Source: JAPOUP01 sp965203255 (GTDB taxonomy: Bacteria; Pseudomonadota; Alphaproteobacteria; Rhodobacterales; Rhodobacteraceae). Taken from it: a stretch of DNA of 64,000 nucleotides. The translations under genes and the position numbers were made by a program. Below the pieces are notes generated by a model. That model had not been told where the DNA came from. It did no database searches and worked only from the letters and a program-made list of their open reading frames with translations. Where the stretch lies: contig OZ241882.1 in the NCBI GenBank assembly GCA_965203255.1, forward strand, positions 5,952,001-6,016,000. The letters run 5' to 3'. Below, piece by piece: positions 17,958 to 26,672 of the stretch. Position 1 is the stretch's first letter. Each line of letters starts with the position of its first letter.

Positions 17958-18678
17958 ATCCGTCGCGCTGGTGTTCGCCAAAGCCGGAGCGGATCTTGCG
18001 ATCTGTGCGAGATCGGGGGACGGTCTTGACACGGTTCGAACTGCAATCGAAGCGTTCGGGCAACGGCAACGCTGTCTGGCCAGGCCCATCGATCTTTCGG
18101 AACCCGTGCAGACGAAGACGTTCTGTGACGAGATCCTCAACGCATTCGGTGGTGTCGACATAATTGTGAACAACGCTGGTGCCTATCTGGAACGCGGAAC
18201 ATTCGAGGACTCCGATCCCGAACTTTGGTGGAAGACAATGGAGGTCAATGTCCGGGGACCATACCTGATCATCCGGAATTTGATCGGTACCATGCGTAGT
18301 GGTGGCAAGATCATCAACCTGACTTCCGGTAAGGGCTTTAGCGCTGGCACCAACAGCAGCGCCTATCATGTATCCAAGGCCGCACTCAATATGTTGACGG
18401 AAGGTCTCGCCAACGAGCTTTGGACGCGTGACATAGATGTGAATTGCCTCGTGCCCGGACCAACCGCCACAGCGACGTTCGACAATGCCGCATCTGGCGC
18501 GGAACGGACACCAGAGGAAATCCTGTCGCAGGGTCGTGAGTCCTTGCCAAAGGGGCTGCCCTCTTGGGAGCGTGTCAAACATCCGGATGAAGTGGCTGCT
18601 TTGGCACTGCAGTTGGCCACGCAGCCAATTGGTGGCCCAACAGGACAGGTCTATTCCTTGGCGCGTCGACCGCTGTAA
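17893..18678 (+). CDS. SDR family oxidoreductase
   Basis: Short-chain dehydrogenase of 261 aa. Cofactor motif TGAGRGIGRS at residues 14-23, then NNAGAY, active-site region NLTSGKG and YHVSK as the Tyr-x-x-x-Lys pair. The C-terminus ends with GGPTGQVYSLARRPL. An ATG with ggagg at 17878-17882 gives a clear start inside the end of the transketolase gene. It is the last gene of the tct-sulfatase-transketolase run and probably oxidises or reduces an intermediate of that pathway. It is not closely similar in sequence to the SDR on the other side of the cluster. Confidence 0.88.
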   Translation: MVEAELKGKVAVVTGAGRGIGRSVALVFAKAGADLAICARSGDGLDTVRTAIEAFGQRQRCLARPIDLSEPVQTKTFCDEILNAFGGVDIIVNNAGAYLERGTFEDSDPELWWKTMEVNVRGPYLIIRNLIGTMRSGGKIINLTSGKGFSAGTNSSAYHVSKAALNMLTEGLANELWTRDIDVNCLVPGPTATATFDNAASGAERTPEEILSQGRESLPKGLPSWERVKHPDEVAALALQLATQPIGGPTGQVYSLARRPL

Positions 18679-19502
18679 GTTGCGTCACGCGCCTCGGATC
18701 GTCGATGCGGCTTTCTCGGCAATTGAAAGGGTCGCGGCACCACTGAGGCATGGACAGCACAGAGCCGATCCAACTTTTGACGGCGGCGAAGATGCGCGAG
18801 ATTTCGGCAGTTCGCCGCGCTCCTTCCTATGTGCCGGTGGCCATTCAAGCGGAACCATCGGTGGCCTTTTGTGAGCAACCCGTAGGAATGAACTGGCAGT
18901 TCACTCGACAAGGCGGTCATTTCCGGAACTTCCGGTGCCAACGCCGGTGCGGGGGCGGATTCCGGGCACCGCCCGGAGGATATCCGGAAAGACACCTTTC
19001 GCGATACCCGCCTGTATCGAACCGGTCCCCAACCGGCCGGAAAGCCCGCCGCCCTCCCGCGTCAGGTCCTGACGCGGGGGAGGCGCGTCCGAATGAGGGC
19101 TATCGCCAGCCTGCCGAAACTGCCGTCAGCGGTCGCCGGGGGCTTCCGGGCGGTCCCCAAGGGCGCCGCCGTCTCCAAGGGGCGGAGCGAAGGTTCAGAT
19201 CAGGAACCCAGTGACCGCAGCTGCCAGATCCGGTGCCGGAATTGTGGGGGACGGAAGGTTGGCCGCGGCCACTGGAAGCGCAATGGTTCCGCAACAGACT
19301 CCGACATCAATGTTCTATCGCAATCCGATGATCATGACGGTCCAGACGAGTGGGTTCGCTCTCAGCCAAAGGACTTGGTTGTCTCGATGAGCGAGTGCAG
19401 CCCACGGGGAGAGGTTTCCGCTCCTCCAAGATGAACCGTCAGAGACCTTCACGGAAATTCAATGGGTATCAATACTTGATCCACGTTCTCCAGATGCCAA
19501 AC
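18679..19502. other. Gene-free region with degenerate repeat
   Basis: About 0.8 kb separates two convergent operons. Apart from the repeat copy listed separately, nothing gene-like is present. A GC-rich hairpin lies at 19053-19083 (arms cgcgtcag and ctgacgcg). No T-run follows it, so calling it a terminator would be a guess. Confidence 0.5.
18914..19240. repeat. Degenerate dispersed repeat, copy 1
   Basis: Shares with 28484-28830 a start of ggtcatttcc, the block ggattccgggcaccgcccg, ccggaaagac, gatacccgcc, atcgccagcctg and the tail tcagatcaggaacc, in the same order. The middle differs and each copy has its own GC-rich hairpin. The tail equals the 3' end of a small coding sequence better preserved in copy 2. 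Confidence 0.7.
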
Positions 19503-20186
19503 TCAAAGGATCAGGACTTTTCTGAGTTCTTTGTAGGAAACTGCGCCGGATGGTTTGTTCAATATAACTCTTCCTGTATCAAGCCCAAGATACCAATCGG
19601 CAAGTCTGGTGAGGAATCCAAGATTTTGCTCGCAAAGAAGCACCGCTGCACCGCTGTCTACCCGTTGTTTGAGGCAACCAATCATGTGTTCAATGTTCTC
19701 TGGTTGAACACCTTCCGATGGTTCATCCAAAACAAGGACTTTTGTATCCTCAACCATCGTGCGAACGAAGGCGAGAATTTTCCTTTCGCCACCGGACATC
19801 GTTCCCGCAGGCCTGTCCAGCCGTGCGGCAAGCATTGGGAATCTCTCGAAGTATCTATCAGGATTTTCCCTGTTCTTTCCAATTGTAAGGTTTTCCTGGA
19901 CGGTTAGTTTGTCAAACACCATGGACGTCTGCGGCATGTAGCCAATACCCAGTGCCCTTCGTGCATGCGCTGGAAGACTGCCAATGGTCAGGCCATCCAG
20001 TCGGATGTCGCCCTTGGAAGGAGCCAGGCCACCTTGCACCAATCGACAGAGAGTCGTTTTGCCCACCCCGTTTCTGCCAACGACACCAAGTATAGCGCCC
20101 GTTTCAATTCGAGCAAAAATGTTGAAGAGTACGTTTGTGTCACGGTACCCTCCTGTCAAATTGTCAACTTTCAGCAGAGCCGTCAT
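19503..20186 (-). CDS. Branched-chain/urea-type ABC transporter ATP-binding protein (LivF type)
   Basis: ATPase of 227 aa. Walker A GRNGVGKTT is near residue 38, signature MSGGERKILAFVR and Walker B KVLVLDEPSEGVQP follow. The ending EQNLGFL is the LivF/UrtE H-loop region (normally VEQN). It is the last gene of the minus-strand amide transporter operon, joined to the LivM-LivG fusion by an ATGA overlap. It partners the ATPase half of that fusion to energise import. Confidence 0.88.
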   Translation of the reverse strand: MTALLKVDNLTGGYRDTNVLFNIFARIETGAILGVVGRNGVGKTTLCRLVQGGLAPSKGDIRLDGLTIGSLPAHARRALGIGYMPQTSMVFDKLTVQENLTIGKNRENPDRYFERFPMLAARLDRPAGTMSGGERKILAFVRTMVEDTKVLVLDEPSEGVQPENIEHMIGCLKQRVDSGAAVLLCEQNLGFLTRLADWYLGLDTGRVILNKPSGAVSYKELRKVLIL

Positions 20187-21928
20187 TTTGTCCCGCCGGA
20201 ATAGACAGCCTGCACTTCGGGATTGTCTCGGATTCCGTCAAATGTATCAAAGGCTAGGACCCTACCGAGATGCAGAACGAGAACCGTGTCGGAAATTCTC
20301 TCAACAAGACTCATGTCATGTTCAATTACGATAACCAGTGCCCCGGCTTTTGCATGGTAGTCTCGGATCAAATCAGCCATCAAAGTCGTCTCATCCGTCG
20401 ACAAACCGGCACACGGTTCATCTAGAAGCAAAACCTGCGGTTCTGCAGCAACGGTCATTGCGTATTCGAGGAACTGGCGATGTCCTTGAGGTAGCTGATT
20501 GACGGCGCGAACAAGCGCTCCATGAAGAGGAAATTGTGGGTGATTCATAAGATCGCGCAGAGAGTTGGATTGCCATTGAAAGGTTGACCGTCTGAACAGA
20601 TCGACCAGCCGGGCCCGTCTTGCCATCATTGCAATCGAAAGGTTTTCGGAAACGCTTAAGGAAAAGAAAACGGAAGGGACTTGCAACTTACGGCCAATTC
20701 CATGGCGAAGAGCTTTGTGGGGCGGTCCGGAGTCGATTCTCTCCTTGCCTAACATTATGCTTCCCGCAGTCGGATGTAGATTGCCGGTAATCGTGTTGAG
20801 CGCGCAGGTCTTTCCGGCACCGTTCGGCCCAATTATGCAGACAATCCCTCTGGGTGGCGTTGCAAATGACACCTTGTCCAATATCCGAACGGCACCGATG
20901 TTCAGGCTAACACCTTCAAATCGAAGTGATCCGGGGCTGCCGCTGAACCTCGTTGACGGCGCGTCGAGAGACGTTGGCGGTACTTCAGGGTCTCTTGGCC
21001 AGAGCCGTCGGAATACCTGTTCCAACAATTCTGCGATCCCACCAGGCGCTTTAAGTACGACAACTATGAACGCAAGTGCCATAAGGAATTCCCAATACGG
21101 GACACTGTCACGTAACTCGGCTGCTACCCAGCCTACCAATACAGCCCCGACGAGCGGGCCAAGAACATGAAAACGGCCGCCAACAGCCGTGAGTATGACC
21201 ATTTCAGCCGAAAGGGCGAAGCCTGTTGAGGTCGGGGTCACGATACCTTGATGCGAAGCAAACAGCCCACCTGCCAATGAAGCAATGACAGCCGATAACG
21301 CAAACGCAGCCCCCTTTACCATATGAGTGGGAAAACCCAGCAATTGCAGGCGCGGTTCGTTATCCGCAACCGCCTGCGCAATTAGATTGACTGGGAGCCT
21401 GTTAAGAGCGAGCAGGAAAGCGCTGACCGCAGCCGTCGTGGCGACGATGACGTAGTAAAAGCCTCCGAACGGATCAAGGTTTCCGAAACTCTGGAATCCA
21501 CTTAGTCCGTTGAAGCCACCAGTAAGGTTTGTGGCTGACCCCGCAATTTGCTCAGCAATCATGACAAGTGCAAGTGTGATCAATGAGAAATACGGACCAC
21601 TTTCACTTCGACCGCGAAAAATGAGTGTCGCCAGAAAAAAGGAGGACAGAGCCACAGCGAACAATACAATTGCGGCGAGGAGAAACTGCTCTGACAAAGC
21701 AGCGCCAGACCTGAGCGTCCATGCAGCGACGTATGCGGAAACGCCGAAGAACAGAGCTTGGCCAAGCGGTAGTATACCGGTTTTCCCCCAAAGGAATCCA
21801 ATGCCCTGAGCCGCAATGCCGTATATCAGGTAGAGTCCAATTTGATACGCGGTGAAGTCTCCAAGAACTTCGGGAACCAATAGAAGCAGCGCCGCTAAAA
21901 AACTAACGGGAAGAAGAACGGATGCCAT
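20183..21928 (-). CDS. LivM-LivG fusion: permease plus ATP-binding domain
   Basis: One 581-aa protein joins two normally separate subunits. Residues about 1-305 are a LivM/UrtC-like permease (GKTGILPLGQALFFGVSAY, GGFNGLSGF, HVLGPLVGAVLVG). After a linker rich in Pro and Ser (about 306-335) comes a LivG/UrtD-like ATPase with Walker A GPNGAGKT at 367-374, a variant signature LPQGHRQ and Walker B VLLLDEPCAGLS. No stop or frame change separates the parts. I chose ATG 21928 (MASVLLPVSFL), which overlaps the end of the livH gene by 26 bases. Such fusions occur in some amide/urea-type systems. The usual LSGGQ is replaced, as in UrtD-like proteins. Confidence 0.88.
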   Translation of the reverse strand: MASVLLPVSFLAALLLLVPEVLGDFTAYQIGLYLIYGIAAQGIGFLWGKTGILPLGQALFFGVSAYVAAWTLRSGAALSEQFLLAAIVLFAVALSSFFLATLIFRGRSESGPYFSLITLALVMIAEQIAGSATNLTGGFNGLSGFQSFGNLDPFGGFYYVIVATTAAVSAFLLALNRLPVNLIAQAVADNEPRLQLLGFPTHMVKGAAFALSAVIASLAGGLFASHQGIVTPTSTGFALSAEMVILTAVGGRFHVLGPLVGAVLVGWVAAELRDSVPYWEFLMALAFIVVVLKAPGGIAELLEQVFRRLWPRDPEVPPTSLDAPSTRFSGSPGSLRFEGVSLNIGAVRILDKVSFATPPRGIVCIIGPNGAGKTCALNTITGNLHPTAGSIMLGKERIDSGPPHKALRHGIGRKLQVPSVFFSLSVSENLSIAMMARRARLVDLFRRSTFQWQSNSLRDLMNHPQFPLHGALVRAVNQLPQGHRQFLEYAMTVAAEPQVLLLDEPCAGLSTDETTLMADLIRDYHAKAGALVIVIEHDMSLVERISDTVLVLHLGRVLAFDTFDGIRDNPEVQAVYSGGTK

Positions 21929-22751
21929 CTGGTTTAAGCCACAGAAAGAGAATGGAAACAAAAAGGACAGCCATGTAGCCGTAGGTCTGGTTGGTAATGG
22001 CGCCAAGAAGAGACTGGGTGCCGGCAATGATTGCCACTCCAATTCCAAGTCCTTCGAGTCCGCCGAGACCGCCAATGACGAGAGAGAAAAATGACCGGAT
22101 CAGATAGTCGAGACCCATTATGGGTTCAATACGGATCGTAGGTGCCAAAACCAGCCCCGCCAAACCGGCAGTGCAGCAGCCGAAGACAAATGCCCCAGCG
22201 GAAAGGCGCGAAGTGTTTATTCCCACTGCTTCCGCCAACTCACGATTGTCGGTCATCGCCTTGATCTTGGTGGCAAGACCTGTACGTCTTTCCCAAAACA
22301 GGAGCCCGGAAAATCCCAGTACGATTCCGGAGATGACAGCAATCCGATAGGTTGGGTATTCGGTTCCGAAGACAATCGACGTACCCGGCAAAGGAACGTT
22401 CACCGATTGATAGCCCCGTCCAAACAGCCATTCCACCATTTCACGTAGAAGGATGGATATGCCCCAGGTGGCCAGAAGGCTATCGGACATCCGTCCATAG
22501 AGATGTCGGACAATGAGTCGCTCTAGAATGAAAGCAACCATTGCAACCGTCACAAGGCAAACCGGGAGTTGCAGCCAGCTTGGCATTCCAAGACTTGATG
22601 TGATGATTGGGGCATACGCCCCAATCATCACGAATTCACCATGTGCCATGTTCATTATCTTCAGTTTGCCGAACACGATGGCGAGTCCCAGTGCGACCAG
22701 ACACAAAGTGCTGATGCTCCAGACCATGTTCATTATCAAAACTGGCGACAT
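21903..22751 (-). CDS. Branched-chain/urea-type ABC permease (LivH type)
   Basis: Membrane permease of 282 aa. Family landmarks are ALGLAIVFGKLKIMNMAHGE and GLGGLEGLGIGVAIIAGTQS. The start ATG 22751 lies ten bases after the binding-protein stop; a longer open frame upstream only reads across the end of that gene. It forms the membrane channel with the LivM part of the fusion. The gene contains a perfect 14-bp inverted repeat (22600-22631) over VMIGAYAPIIT. Confidence 0.9.
   Translation of the reverse strand: MSPVLIMNMVWSISTLCLVALGLAIVFGKLKIMNMAHGEFVMIGAYAPIITSSLGMPSWLQLPVCLVTVAMVAFILERLIVRHLYGRMSDSLLATWGISILLREMVEWLFGRGYQSVNVPLPGTSIVFGTEYPTYRIAVISGIVLGFSGLLFWERRTGLATKIKAMTDNRELAEAVGINTSRLSAGAFVFGCCTAGLAGLVLAPTIRIEPIMGLDYLIRSFFSLVIGGLGGLEGLGIGVAIIAGTQSLLGAITNQTYGYMAVLFVSILFLWLKPDGIRSSSR
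22600..22631. repeat. Perfect 14-bp inverted repeat inside livH
   Basis: gtgatgattggggc pairs without mismatch with gccccaatcatcac around a 4-base centre (atac). It lies inside coding sequence, so it could be chance under codon constraint, or an RNA hairpin that slows transcription or translation. Confidence 0.7.
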
Positions 22752-22761
22752 GGCAGAATGC

Positions 22762-23910
22762 TCAGTCCGCGCAGGTTTCGGAAGATTCCACCTTTTCGAA
22801 CGATGCAACGATATCGAAAGTGCCTCCCGTACCATCTGCGAGATAGATGGTCTGGGACATATGGCGACCCAGAAGCACATTGTCCCCTCTTGGAGTGCTC
22901 CATTCTAAGCCTTCCGCAACCCCGTCCATCGCTGCAACGCCGACGCTTCCGGCCTCATTCGCTAGAGCGGCAAGAAGCATCAGCCCTTCATAGGTGGACT
23001 GGCCCAGGCCGTTCAGAACCGGAGCATTCGCGCCAAAGGTCGCCATGTATTCGGCTGCGAAGGATTTCGCCTGCTCGGTCTTGATGGAACCGAAGTATCC
23101 GGATGATGAGAACAGCCGGTTAGCGTTGCCCGGACCGATGCCTGCCAGGGTGTTTTCCTCGATCAGCGTGCCGAGGCGGATGGCTTGGGCGTCTAGCCCG
23201 AATCCCGCGAAACCGACATTGAAGCCGACAGAGCCGCCGCCCACCAGGGTAATCAATACCGCGTCGGCCCCGCTTTCCTGTATGCGATGCAGCGACGAAT
23301 CAAACTCTGACACAGTGAAAGGTACGTATTCCTCGCCGACCACCGTACCGCCTGCATCATTGATGTACTCATGTGCCAGAGCATTCGTGTCGCGTGGCCA
23401 ATTGTAGTCATGACCGATGAGATACCATTTCGAGACGCCCTCGATATCCATGATGTGTGGAATCACCGGTGCCAGCTGTTGGCTGGGGGTTTCGCCAGTG
23501 ATGTAAAGCCCAGAGGCACATGAGTTGCCCTCGTAGACAGGCGTATAGACATAAGGTATCTGGCCTCCAAATCGGCCAATCAAGGCCTCACGCACTGCGG
23601 AATCATGCATGCCGACGAAAGCCTGCACGCCGTCACCTTTCCAAAGCCGAAGAGCCGCCTGCGCGGCTTCTGCAGGCGGGACACCAACATCCGCGAAAAT
23701 AAGTTCGATCTCCTCACCGTTGACTCCGCCGGTAGCGTTGATCCTTTCAGCGGCAAGCATGGCGGAGTTTCTCGCTGATGGACCGAACAGCCCTCCAGGT
23801 CCGGAATCAGGCACCAATACACCGATCTTGACGTCGGCGCCGACGGGGCCGCCAGCCAGGAACACGGTCACCGCGACGCAGGACGCAACGTTTGAGAGTT
23901 TCCTTACCAT
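22762..23910 (-). CDS. Amide/urea-type ABC transporter substrate-binding protein
   Basis: Periplasmic binding protein of 382 aa with signal peptide (MVRKLSNVASCVAVTVFLAG, cleavage near VGADV). The mature opening KIGVLVPDSGPGGLFG and ERINATGGVNGEEIEL belong to the Leu/Ile/Val-binding fold. TPVYEGNSCASGLYITGETP is characteristic of the UrtA/FmdD/AmiC branch, which binds urea or short-chain amides rather than amino acids. It is followed by permease and ATPase genes and preceded by an amidase gene. The probable ligand is therefore an amide that the amidase then hydrolyses; that is inference from context. Confidence 0.88.
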   Translation of the reverse strand: MVRKLSNVASCVAVTVFLAGGPVGADVKIGVLVPDSGPGGLFGPSARNSAMLAAERINATGGVNGEEIELIFADVGVPPAEAAQAALRLWKGDGVQAFVGMHDSAVREALIGRFGGQIPYVYTPVYEGNSCASGLYITGETPSQQLAPVIPHIMDIEGVSKWYLIGHDYNWPRDTNALAHEYINDAGGTVVGEEYVPFTVSEFDSSLHRIQESGADAVLITLVGGGSVGFNVGFAGFGLDAQAIRLGTLIEENTLAGIGPGNANRLFSSSGYFGSIKTEQAKSFAAEYMATFGANAPVLNGLGQSTYEGLMLLAALANEAGSVGVAAMDGVAEGLEWSTPRGDNVLLGRHMSQTIYLADGTGGTFDIVASFEKVESSETCAD

Positions 23911-23939
23911 TTTGTTTCTCCCTTGCTTGCTATGGGGGT

Positions 23940-25322
23940 CTAGTGCGCAAACGCTCGCTCCACTGCCGCGGCGAGGCCCAGAAGGGATCGGTCCTTTCCC
24001 GGCAGGGCGTCGAATTCAATTCCGACGGGTAGATCCGAGGCGCCCGGACAGGGTAGTGAAATTCCCGGTGCACCGATGTTCGAACCGGAATCGGTATTTC
24101 GGATGTAGGTGAGAAAGGTCGAAACACGTTCGCCGTTCAACTCGACCGTCTCATCCTCTCCGATGGGGCGTGCCGGAAGGGGCGTCGTGGGAAAAACGAT
24201 CGCGTCGAGTCCATGCGCCTGAAAGGTTTCTTCGTAGATACGCAGCAAATTTGGCCGGTGTTTCTCCAGAGCAGCGTGATAGACGGCTTCGGGTATTGCC
24301 CCTTCTCCATATTGACTTTGGAATACGTCGGAAACATCAGGGGAGGCGATGCTTTCGATGAGCGCCTCGAACGTGACACTGGGCGCATGTGCGGCGAGAT
24401 AGGCCGGCAGGTCGCGCATGACCTCGTAGAATGCCACCGGGAAGCCAAAAGCCAGATTGTGGGGCTGTATCTCCTCTAGACTGATCTCGATAAGTGAGGC
24501 GCCTGCACGGGTCAGACACTTGAGCGCGGTCTCGACCTCATGCTCCACCATGGGGTCCAGGTTGTCATAGAACGTCGGACGGGGAATGCCGAGCCGCACA
24601 GAGGTTAGGTCGACGCGGACGATGTCGCCTGGATCATTTGCGAGGATACTGTCTAGCAGGACAATGTCCCGAACCGTTCGGGCGATGGGCCCCACCGTGT
24701 CGCGAGTCTGGGAGATAGGTATGACTCCATCGCCTGGGTAGCGGGTGGTTGATGGCCTGAATCCGATGACGCCGCAGAGTGCGGCTGGAATTCGACAAGA
24801 CCCACCGGTGTCGGTTCCCAGTCCGGAGGGAAAGATGCCGGCCGCGACCGCGGCCGCGGTGCCGCCTGAGGACCCCCCGGGGATCATTGCAGGATCGATC
24901 GGATTCCTCACAGCGCCGAATCCGGTGTTGTTGGAGGTAATGCCAAATGCAAGCTCGTGCATGCTGGATTTTGCACCGATGAATCCGCCCGCAGCGACGA
25001 CCCGCCTGACCACGCCTGCATCGGTGTTCGGGGTGTGGTTCCTGAGTGCTGGCGTACCGCCGGTCGTCGGGAGCGTGCTTGTGTTGATATTGTCCTTGGC
25101 AACCAGAGGCAAGCCGGCGAGCGCACTCTCTGGATTTGCTTGGGCCGTTTCCTCTGCACGTTTGATGATGTTCTCTGCGTCGATACAGTAAAGCGCGTTG
25201 AGACCTGCGCTTGCTTGCGCCCTTTCGAGCAGGGCCTCCGCATACGTGCGTGGGCGGATGAAACCTTGCCGGATCGCGTCGGCGGCACCAAATGTGTCCA
25301 GTTCCGCGAGGTCCCTCACCAT
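23940..25322 (-). CDS. Amidase (amidase signature family)
   Basis: Hydrolase of 460 aa with the complete Ser-cisSer-Lys triad region: LVAKDNINT (Lys), PGGSSGGTAAAVAAG (cis-Ser) and GLGTDTGGSCRIPAALCG (nucleophile Ser). NTDSGSNIGAPGISLPCP near the C-terminus is also typical. No signal peptide, so it acts in the cytoplasm. A ggagag site precedes the ATG. It lies between the LuxR-type regulator and the amide-type transporter, which supports a scavenging unit that imports an amide and releases ammonia plus a carboxylic acid. AtzF-, GatA- and indoleacetamide hydrolase-like annotations would all be possible; the natural substrate is unknown. Confidence 0.92.
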   Translation of the reverse strand: MVRDLAELDTFGAADAIRQGFIRPRTYAEALLERAQASAGLNALYCIDAENIIKRAEETAQANPESALAGLPLVAKDNINTSTLPTTGGTPALRNHTPNTDAGVVRRVVAAGGFIGAKSSMHELAFGITSNNTGFGAVRNPIDPAMIPGGSSGGTAAAVAAGIFPSGLGTDTGGSCRIPAALCGVIGFRPSTTRYPGDGVIPISQTRDTVGPIARTVRDIVLLDSILANDPGDIVRVDLTSVRLGIPRPTFYDNLDPMVEHEVETALKCLTRAGASLIEISLEEIQPHNLAFGFPVAFYEVMRDLPAYLAAHAPSVTFEALIESIASPDVSDVFQSQYGEGAIPEAVYHAALEKHRPNLLRIYEETFQAHGLDAIVFPTTPLPARPIGEDETVELNGERVSTFLTYIRNTDSGSNIGAPGISLPCPGASDLPVGIEFDALPGKDRSLLGLAAAVERAFAH

Positions 25323-25388
25323 GAATCAACGTCTCTCCTCAGGCCGAGTGCGAAAAGGTTAGCAAGTCGGTGGCCTGTCTGGCTATCG

Positions 25389-26237
25389 TCATAAATGATG
25401 GTTTTTCAATGTCAGGAACTGCGCAAGTTGAGATCGCCTCCTGAGGCCGGACTTCCGGAAAATGGACGTGATGTGGGATCTCAGGGTCGGCTTTGAAATC
25501 CCGAGTTTGCCGCAGATTTCACTGTCCGTGAGTCCCGTAACGAGAAGATCGGCGACTTCCGATTCGCGTGCCGTAAATCCGAAGTCCCCGGCGATCTCCA
25601 CAAAGCGGTGAGCGGGCAGGGCCCCGTCGCGGCTGTGGGCTCTAATCAGTGCGTTCACGAGGCTAGGTCCAATGGCGTCGACTATTCGGGCGTCGCGTAC
25701 CGAAAAGTCCTCCCGAGACGTTCCGCGCCAGATCCGGAGGTCGCCGATGTTCTCTCCCCGATCATAGGCGAAATAATTCAGTCCGAAACAGAGTCCGTCC
25801 TTCTTGAGGAAGTCATTGTAGAATTCTGTCCGTACCAACCTTTCATGGCACATGACATCGCTCACCGGTGTCGCGTGGCGTCGCTTCTGTAGAACCGGAG
25901 TGATTGGATCATTGAACTGGAAATAGGTCTCGTAGCGACGGAGATTGTCGTCCGTCATGTTGATTTGAACGCAGGAGACGAAGCGTTGGACGGCTTCATC
26001 CCATATATAGGAGGCGAAGTAATCCGCGTGGAGCAGATCAAGCAGCTTCTTTCCGACACGTCTGCGCACTTCGAAATGATCGAACTCACCGCTCAGGTCG
26101 CGCATAATCGAGAAGATCAGCCTGGATTCTGTGTGTGTTAGGTTCACATTCCGCTGTCCCGGGGTCGGCATTCCGCGTTTGTGCCGAATTGTAGTGCGTT
26201 TGGCGGTCGATTCGAACAAAGAAATTCCTAATGCCAT
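25389..26237 (-). CDS. LuxR-family transcriptional regulator
   Basis: Regulator of about 282 aa (260 aa if the ATG at 26171 is used). The C-terminal helix-turn-helix is clear: FTARESEVADLLVTGLTDSE, then CGKLGISKPTLRSHITSIF and RRRSQLAQFL. The N-terminal 200 residues have no recognisable receiver domain, and I do not see the Trp/Tyr/Asp pattern of autoinducer-binding LuxR proteins, so it probably senses another signal. It is the first gene of the minus-strand amidase/amide-transporter run, 66 bases ahead of the amidase, and likely controls it. Confidence 0.85.
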   Translation of the reverse strand: MALGISLFESTAKRTTIRHKRGMPTPGQRNVNLTHTESRLIFSIMRDLSGEFDHFEVRRRVGKKLLDLLHADYFASYIWDEAVQRFVSCVQINMTDDNLRRYETYFQFNDPITPVLQKRRHATPVSDVMCHERLVRTEFYNDFLKKDGLCFGLNYFAYDRGENIGDLRIWRGTSREDFSVRDARIVDAIGPSLVNALIRAHSRDGALPAHRFVEIAGDFGFTARESEVADLLVTGLTDSEICGKLGISKPTLRSHITSIFRKSGLRRRSQLAQFLTLKNHHL

Positions 26238-26672
26238 GACCGCACCCTGCAGCCCCTCCAGAAGAATGGACCAACCAAGGCCCTAATATCTCTGCCAGAC
26301 AAAGCGCAACGTGCCGTTGCGCAGACACGCATCCTGCAGAGCCTTGGCAACGGGACAGGCCACACGAGTTCCGGCAACAGCCCCAATTGGGCATGACAGT
26401 ATGGAAAGGGAACAAGCTCAGCCAATGCGCGGCGAATCGCCGGTATTCCGGACCTTTTCAGCCTTCGTCAGGTATAAGGACATTCCCCAGGAAGAGGTAT
26501 CCTCTGGAGGAACCGATTGGGAATGCGAATGTTGGCAGGCGGTGGATTGATATGCAGCCAAAGGGAGTCTGGATGAGGAGGAACCCGATTGACCCAATAT
26601 CGAGGCTGCCGAACCTTCCTGAAATCCCCTTCCCCTTCCCCTCCGCATGCGCTTCGGACCGGACATGGAAGG
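26238..26672. other. Gene-free DNA partly duplicated downstream of moeA
   Basis: No gene. From about 26470 the sequence can be aligned with the DNA directly downstream of moeA (about 45915-46125): shared pieces include catcgaggctgc-like, cttcctgaaatccccttccc and ccgcatgcgcttcggaccgg. Similarity is loose at the far end and nearly perfect from about 26610 onward into the moeA fragment. Confidence 0.6.
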
